A DNA stretch of 64,000 bases from Eutrigla gurnardus (Eukaryota > Chordata > Actinopteri > Perciformes > Triglidae), in the NCBI GenBank assembly GCA_963514095.1, contig OY741273.1:19898546-19962545 (forward strand), given 5' to 3'. The notes under the pieces are model-generated. The model worked only from the letters and a program-made list of their open reading frames with translations. It was not told the origin of the DNA and did not search any database. Positions 59,387-64,000 of the stretch are shown in pieces. Numbering within the stretch: position 1 is the stretch's first letter; the number at the start of each line of letters is the position of its first letter. The translations under genes were made by a program, and so were the position numbers.

Positions 59387-59640
59387 CCTTAAGTAAAAGT
59401 ATTATCAGCCACATGTACTTAACATACCAATAGTAAAATAACTCATTTGACAGAAACATTGCCCCTGTGTCTCATTTAATTCATGACATTATTAGAAGAA
59501 TACTGATGCATCAATGTGTGAGAAGCATTTTACTGTTGAAGCACCCGTACTCGAAGTGGAAGTACTTTAAATGCAGTTTAAATTCAAATACAAATTTGCA
59601 CATAGTTTGGCAGTTTGATCCACTGGTTGCCAGCCCAGGT
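59387..59640 (+). repeat. dispersed fish repeat (AAGTAAAAGTATTATCAGC type)
   Basis: Contains TAAGTAAAAGTATTATCAGC, TTGCCCCTGTGTCTCATTT, TGATGCATCAATGTGTGAG and AGCATTTTACTGTTGAAG, matching in order a short-interspersed element I remember as very common in percomorph genomes. Non-coding, probably a MITE. Confidence 0.6.
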
Positions 59641-62600
59641 ATTGTTCAAAGCTTTCTCTAATCTTTGCTTTTTTTGTAAAATATAGGATATCTTTTCTAT
59701 TCTATTCTATTCACTCTTCATGTCACCTGTTTAAGCGCAGTTGGACAGATGGGATGATAATCCCCCGTGCGGAGGTCAGACTGAGCAGAGGGCAGAGGGG
59801 TTTCCGGGTGGAACGACCACGTTGAAAGACTGAGAAAGAGAAAGAATATACGTTTGTCATCTATGACAACAACAGCAGTAATGTATTTATGACTAAATCA
59901 GTGGCACACTGGCCAGCTGGAATCGTGGGTGGTTGATGGGTGGGCTGGTCAGCGCTGATGTGGAATGTGGAAAAACAACTCCATGCTGTTTGGTATGGTA
60001 AGTGTGTTTAATGTGTTTGTATGCACATATGCATGGGGTCACATCTCATATCTCATCTCAACTTGTCACTTTTATTTTTAACATTGGTTCATTCTGCTTT
60101 TTCACATTGAATGCCTGACAGTGTTCTGTATCAAATTTGTCAAGGCTCTGGTTGAACAATCTGACTTTTGAGTTGAGCGCAGTTTTGGTTTGAAAACAAC
60201 ACACATTTTATTTAAAATAATAAATACAGATGTGGACATGTGTTATGTTGCTGCATAGCATTTTTATATGATGTAGACACTAAACCCTAAAAAAAACCCA
60301 TAAATAATCCTTACTCACCAAAGAACTGGATAATGTGTAAATCTGGATTCAATCCCTATCTGTGGCACTTTCTTGTAGATTCAATGTATTAATCCTAATC
60401 CCAGCAAAACCATGGCTGGATGAAAATATGAAGCACATAGAAAGGAATGTGAGAAGGGGGGTGACTCTTACCACCCTCTACATGAACTCAAGTTTACCAC
60501 GTCTGCTCCTCGTTGTGGGGATGTAAGTGTGTCGTCCTGCAACACAATGTTGCGCAACAAAATGCAGATGTAGCCTGAATGCCATGGTGGAGCCACGTCT
60601 CTGTAAAGACGTGGGCACAACCCCCACTGTGCGGTCGGCCATGGGCGGTACTCGTCCAATGGTCATAGCAGTCCATTCCCTACACTTCCCTTTCCAGTGC
60701 ATTCTGTCATGTGCCTTAAGTCAACTAATTAAGACAAAAATGTGCTGCTGCTGCATCATATTTCATCTTTGAGGGACGCAGACTGTGAACTAGGACACCA
60801 GTTTTCTGATCAGGAATGGTGAAAATGTAACAATAAAGATGTTGGGTCTTCATCAGCGATGCACATTTACGAGTAGAAATAGAACTAATCCTCTCCTTCC
60901 TCCCACCTGCATGATTGCGTGGATCTAAAGGCTTCACTATTAAACACATTGATAATAAATCCAAAACAACAACCTGGCATTCAGACTGAAAATTGTGCTT
61001 GAGAAACTTCAAGAGTATGAAAAAGTTTAAAAAATGTATTTTTATTTTTACACTTAGCTGAGGTCGACGGCTTGCTGTATTGATAAATAAATATAAAAAA
61101 GCTTAGTGGAGTAATCATGGCACACATGAAGTGTGTAACTTAAACTTCCGCTCCACTAGACAGGCAAGAAATGGCAGCGGGAAAAAACAACCCGTGTGTA
61201 GAGTGTGATAAGCAGCCCGGCAATGTTTCCTCAAATTATACACGAAACAAACATAAAAGACATATTGCAATCATCTTCCCCACACCTCGTCCATGCATTT
61301 TCTTTTTTCCCCAATTCCTTGAATGTTTTATTAATGCATTCATCAACCAGGAGTGTGTGTTTGTGTGTAGATTTGGTTGCATTGGACTCATTGAAGGAAT
61401 GAGGGGGCTTCTTTTTTTTCTTTTCTTTTGATGCACTGCAGTTATATGTCTGAAGACAACCAGAGGAGTATAATGATGCTTGGATGGTACAGCAAGTGTT
61501 TCTTTTAGAGGGTTACCTTAATGTTGCCTGAGGCCTGAAACGCCTTAGTTATAGCTGATATATGAAACTGGTGAAGATCCCTCGGGTGCTGTATGTTGCT
61601 GTGCCCAGTGGCCCCAGGCTTGTCATCCCTTTGCGTTGCATATTTACCCTGTAATTCACCAGAGATAGAGAGAGTGTGAGACAGAGAACGAGGGAAGACT
61701 CTATTTTAGTCGATAATATTAGATAGAAAAGGCTATAATCGCGAGAAATTAAGCCCCTGCAGTTTCCGTTTAAACGCCTAATAAGCAGTGAGTCATTCAA
61801 GGCTTTATGTTGGGTTTATATTGGCGTGTTGCTTGGGGCAATTATTCCTCCCTTAATTATTTACTGTGCCCTTTAGCCTCCCTTCACTGCCTCTGTTTCT
61901 GACTATAAAAAACGAGGCAGATTAAAAACATGTGTTTATGACGATGATGAAGATGATTAGTGCAAAAAGGAGGGGAAAAGGTGAAGATGAAAAGATAAAC
62001 TGAAAAATGACTTGGGGAGAAAAGTGCAGAGAAGAAGGAGATAAGGATATGTCACAGGGGAGGAATATGGAAAATGAAAAATGTGCAACAGCGGCCTGAA
62101 ATTCTGTGTCTTCCTGTCCATGGCTTCCTAATTAATTGAACAGAGGGGAGCATGCAGATTAGAGGGGAGGGCCTGGAGATAGGCCCTGTGGCTCCCCAGT
62201 CCTCAGAGGGAATCTCATCCAGGGAATCGCTCTGTTCATACAAAAAATGAGAGGGTCTACATTATTCAGGATTGAGAAACATAGAGGCAGTGGGAGGGGG
62301 GGGGGGATGGAGCAAAACTTGAGTGGGGGTGGAGGGCTCAGATGTGGGGGCTCAACAGACCTACTTGGGAAAAGAACCATTTTTATTTGTGCACAAGTGT
62401 GCATCTGTTTATTCCTTTCCTGAGGGCCATTTTACGTTTGTGGGTTTTGGGCAATTTTTTGAGGGTTTTCAGCTATTTTACCCGCTTACTCATGGGTTAA
62501 ATCCTTCTTAGCGCGAGTCTCAGCCTTTCGCAAATCCCATGCAATGTTAGTTGGCCTTTTAGCTTCTAATGGCGCCGCCGTGCTCTAACAACTTGGTAAA

Positions 62601-62904
62601 ACAAGAACAGTGCTGCAAGAAGGTGGACGATCTTTAGAGGCTGTTAAACTGGGATTGTGTTTCCTCATATCAAATGTTTAACTTACATAACAGACATTAT
62701 TGATTTGAAATAACATTATTTATTTTCGCATTTCTGTGCCAGGCCACAGATGACATTATCAGTGGAACAATATCTAAACTGCACGCTCAATAACATTATC
62801 CTTGAAAGTGTGTTTTCCCAGACTCAACAGTGGCACTTTCAAACTGTTTTTCTGGTTTAATGAATGAAACCAAACAAACAAACAAACACAAAATGCTCTA
62901 AAAC
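59641..62904. other. non-genic
   Basis: No gene recognised. 59,696-59,712 is a short TATTC array. 61,171-61,262 opens MAAGKNNPCVECDK with a CxxC pair and a later H-x2-H but then loses any pattern. 61,800-62,160 is repeat-free and could be conserved. 62,297-62,307 is a G run. A possible transposase scrap at 60,478-60,700 is listed separately. Confidence 0.4.
60478..60700 (-). pseudogene. possible PIF/Harbinger transposase scrap
   Basis: On the minus strand, allowing a frameshift, the sequence reads ATSA then LLRNIVLQDD, resembling the A-x-C-x-LHN-I block near the C-terminus of PIF/Harbinger (HARBI1-like) transposases. A Lys/Arg/Trp-rich stretch precedes it (about 60,700-60,670), as in that family. 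The match is short and needs a frameshift, so it may be chance. Confidence 0.22.
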
Positions 62905-63243
62905 TACAGTTAGTTTAGTCAACAAAACAAAGTTAGCTTCAGTAAAAATCACCATGACTTTAAACGACCATGAAATTGAAACAAAACAAATGCGCACCGA
63001 AATTAATTGAATATGTTTAGATAAGTACTTGTTTCACGCGGGACACGAACAGAGGTCTCCTGGGTGAAAGCCCTGTGCCCTGAAAGCCCCTGTCCACCAC
63101 CCGAACCACCCACCTGCAAACCTATGAGTCCTGCCGGCTCATTTTGAAAACTAATTTGTGTGTTCAGAGCAAACGTCATCCAGCGATTCCATCAAAAAGG
63201 TAATTCACAATGCAGTGTTGTTGTGCGGGGAGACCAGGCTGCA
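62905..63243 (+). repeat. dispersed repeat, copy D (same family as 3.0 kb)
   Basis: Shows ACTACAGTTAGTTTAG, CAACAAAAC, GACACGAACAGAGGTCTCCT, GGGTGAAAGCC, CTGTCCACCACCC and AAAAGGTAATTC segments and ends GGGGAGACCAGGCTGC, the same right end as copy A. Its left terminal repeat was not found, so this copy is probably truncated. Confidence 0.6.
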
Positions 63244-64000
63244 CGTATTTCGTTCCTCCCACCTCATAGGAACTGCTGAGCTATAAGAATCATACCCGAT
63301 GCATTTTCAAAGCTTTGCTTCTGGCTGCTGGGAGATCGATACATGAATCATTCTCAGCAGGGGTTCCCGTAAGAGGAAAGTATAATTTAGTGAGATCTGC
63401 ACTATGAATTAGTTCACATGGAGTTCCCAAGGAACGTTTGAGTGTTTTATTGTGCGTCAGGGTGCTGCTTTCTGGGGATTCGTTGCATGCCTTGGTCTGT
63501 ATTTAATTTTACACTCCAAGTGAAAACAGCTGGATGACAGTAGGAAAGCATTCATATGCTGCTGCTTGCTGGAGAGGAAGGGCGGTGCGATACTCTGTAA
63601 ATTGCAGTCACTAATGGAAGATGTTAAACATTGCCATATGAAATTACGACGGGGCCCAAAATGTAACTCTGTTTGGTTTGTTAGATTGTTTCATAATGCT
63701 CAGAGGCCTGAAAGTGGGCTATCATAAATACACTGATGTGCTGTAAATGTTTCACTCTGCCAAAGAGGTTTTGCATTCTGCCTTGTTTGTGTGTAAGTAG
63801 TTTTTTTTTTACATTGTCACAATGGCTGTCAGTCTATCAACATTAAAATAAGTGTAGTCTGTTTGGATTTATCACTATGGAAGGAACAACAAAGCTGGTA
63901 TGTCTCTTTCAAATCAGGAACAGTGATGCCTCATATGGGAACAATGATGTGCATCTACAGCAACTGGTGTAAGTGGATGGTTTTCCATTTGCTTAGAGAG
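63244..64000. other. non-genic
   Basis: No gene recognised. 63,800-63,811 is a T run. The rest is unique sequence continuing past the window. Confidence 0.5.

Noticed and set aside
61171..61431. C2H2-like zinc-finger gene start (MAAGKNNPCVECDK)
   Set aside because: CxxC and H-x2-H spacing is not standard, and the frame continues into hydrophobic low-complexity sequence with no second finger.

Overview
This window reads as a gene-poor stretch of a ray-finned fish nuclear genome, most likely a percomorph teleost. The evidence is the very high density of long (CA/GT)n and (CT)n microsatellites, decayed Tc1, L2-type, RLE-type LINE and hAT copies, and several short dispersed repeats I recognise from memory as common in percomorph DNA. 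The organism call is inference; no marker gene is present. Nothing looks prokaryotic: there are no operons, ribosome binding sites, CRISPR arrays, rRNA genes or intact tRNA genes. I recognise no intact cellular protein-coding gene. The open frames are short, mostly run through microsatellites, and look fortuitous. The window is probably intergenic or lies inside a very large intron.

Layout. 0-6 kb: a (CT)n tract, a 14-bp-arm hairpin near 1.3 kb, a TIR-bearing dispersed element at 3.0-3.4 kb and a CTCF-core match near 4.58 kb. 6.2-7.9 kb: a decayed non-LTR retrotransposon with reverse transcriptase (YMDD kept) and a restriction-like endonuclease tail. 8-14 kb: microsatellites, a decayed dispersed repeat (9.7 kb), a Tc1 transposase pseudogene on the minus strand (11.8-12.5 kb) and a GT/CA inverted microsatellite pair. 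14-31 kb: mostly unique AT-rich sequence with an (AT)n tract, a tRNA-derived SINE-like head (22.0 kb, minus), a 105-bp GT tract and a trinucleotide mosaic. 31-40 kb: a 104-bp palindromic MITE (31.3 kb), more dinucleotide tracts, a diverged direct repeat (37.66/38.20 kb) and a minus-strand L2-type RT pseudogene (39.1-39.7 kb). 40-47 kb: unique sequence, a G22 run, a pyrimidine-rich block and a cluster of three microsatellites.

47-51 kb holds the two best-defined mobile elements. One is a 1,058-bp hAT copy bounded by a perfect 8-bp target duplication (47,645-48,718), carrying the start of a decayed transposase. The other is a 314-bp hAT-type MITE with 13-bp perfect terminal inverted repeats and a perfect 8-bp duplication (50,008-50,337); it contains a 15-bp-arm hairpin and a CTCF-core match. 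51-64 kb: further dispersed-repeat copies, long GT tracts, a second L2-type RT scrap (57.9 kb, plus) and a possible PIF/Harbinger scrap (60.5 kb).

No set of genes works together here. The biology visible is transposon colonisation and decay, microsatellite expansion, and perhaps cis-regulatory DNA in the unique stretches. I looked for an undescribed system and did not find one; the findings are local structures that can each be tested.
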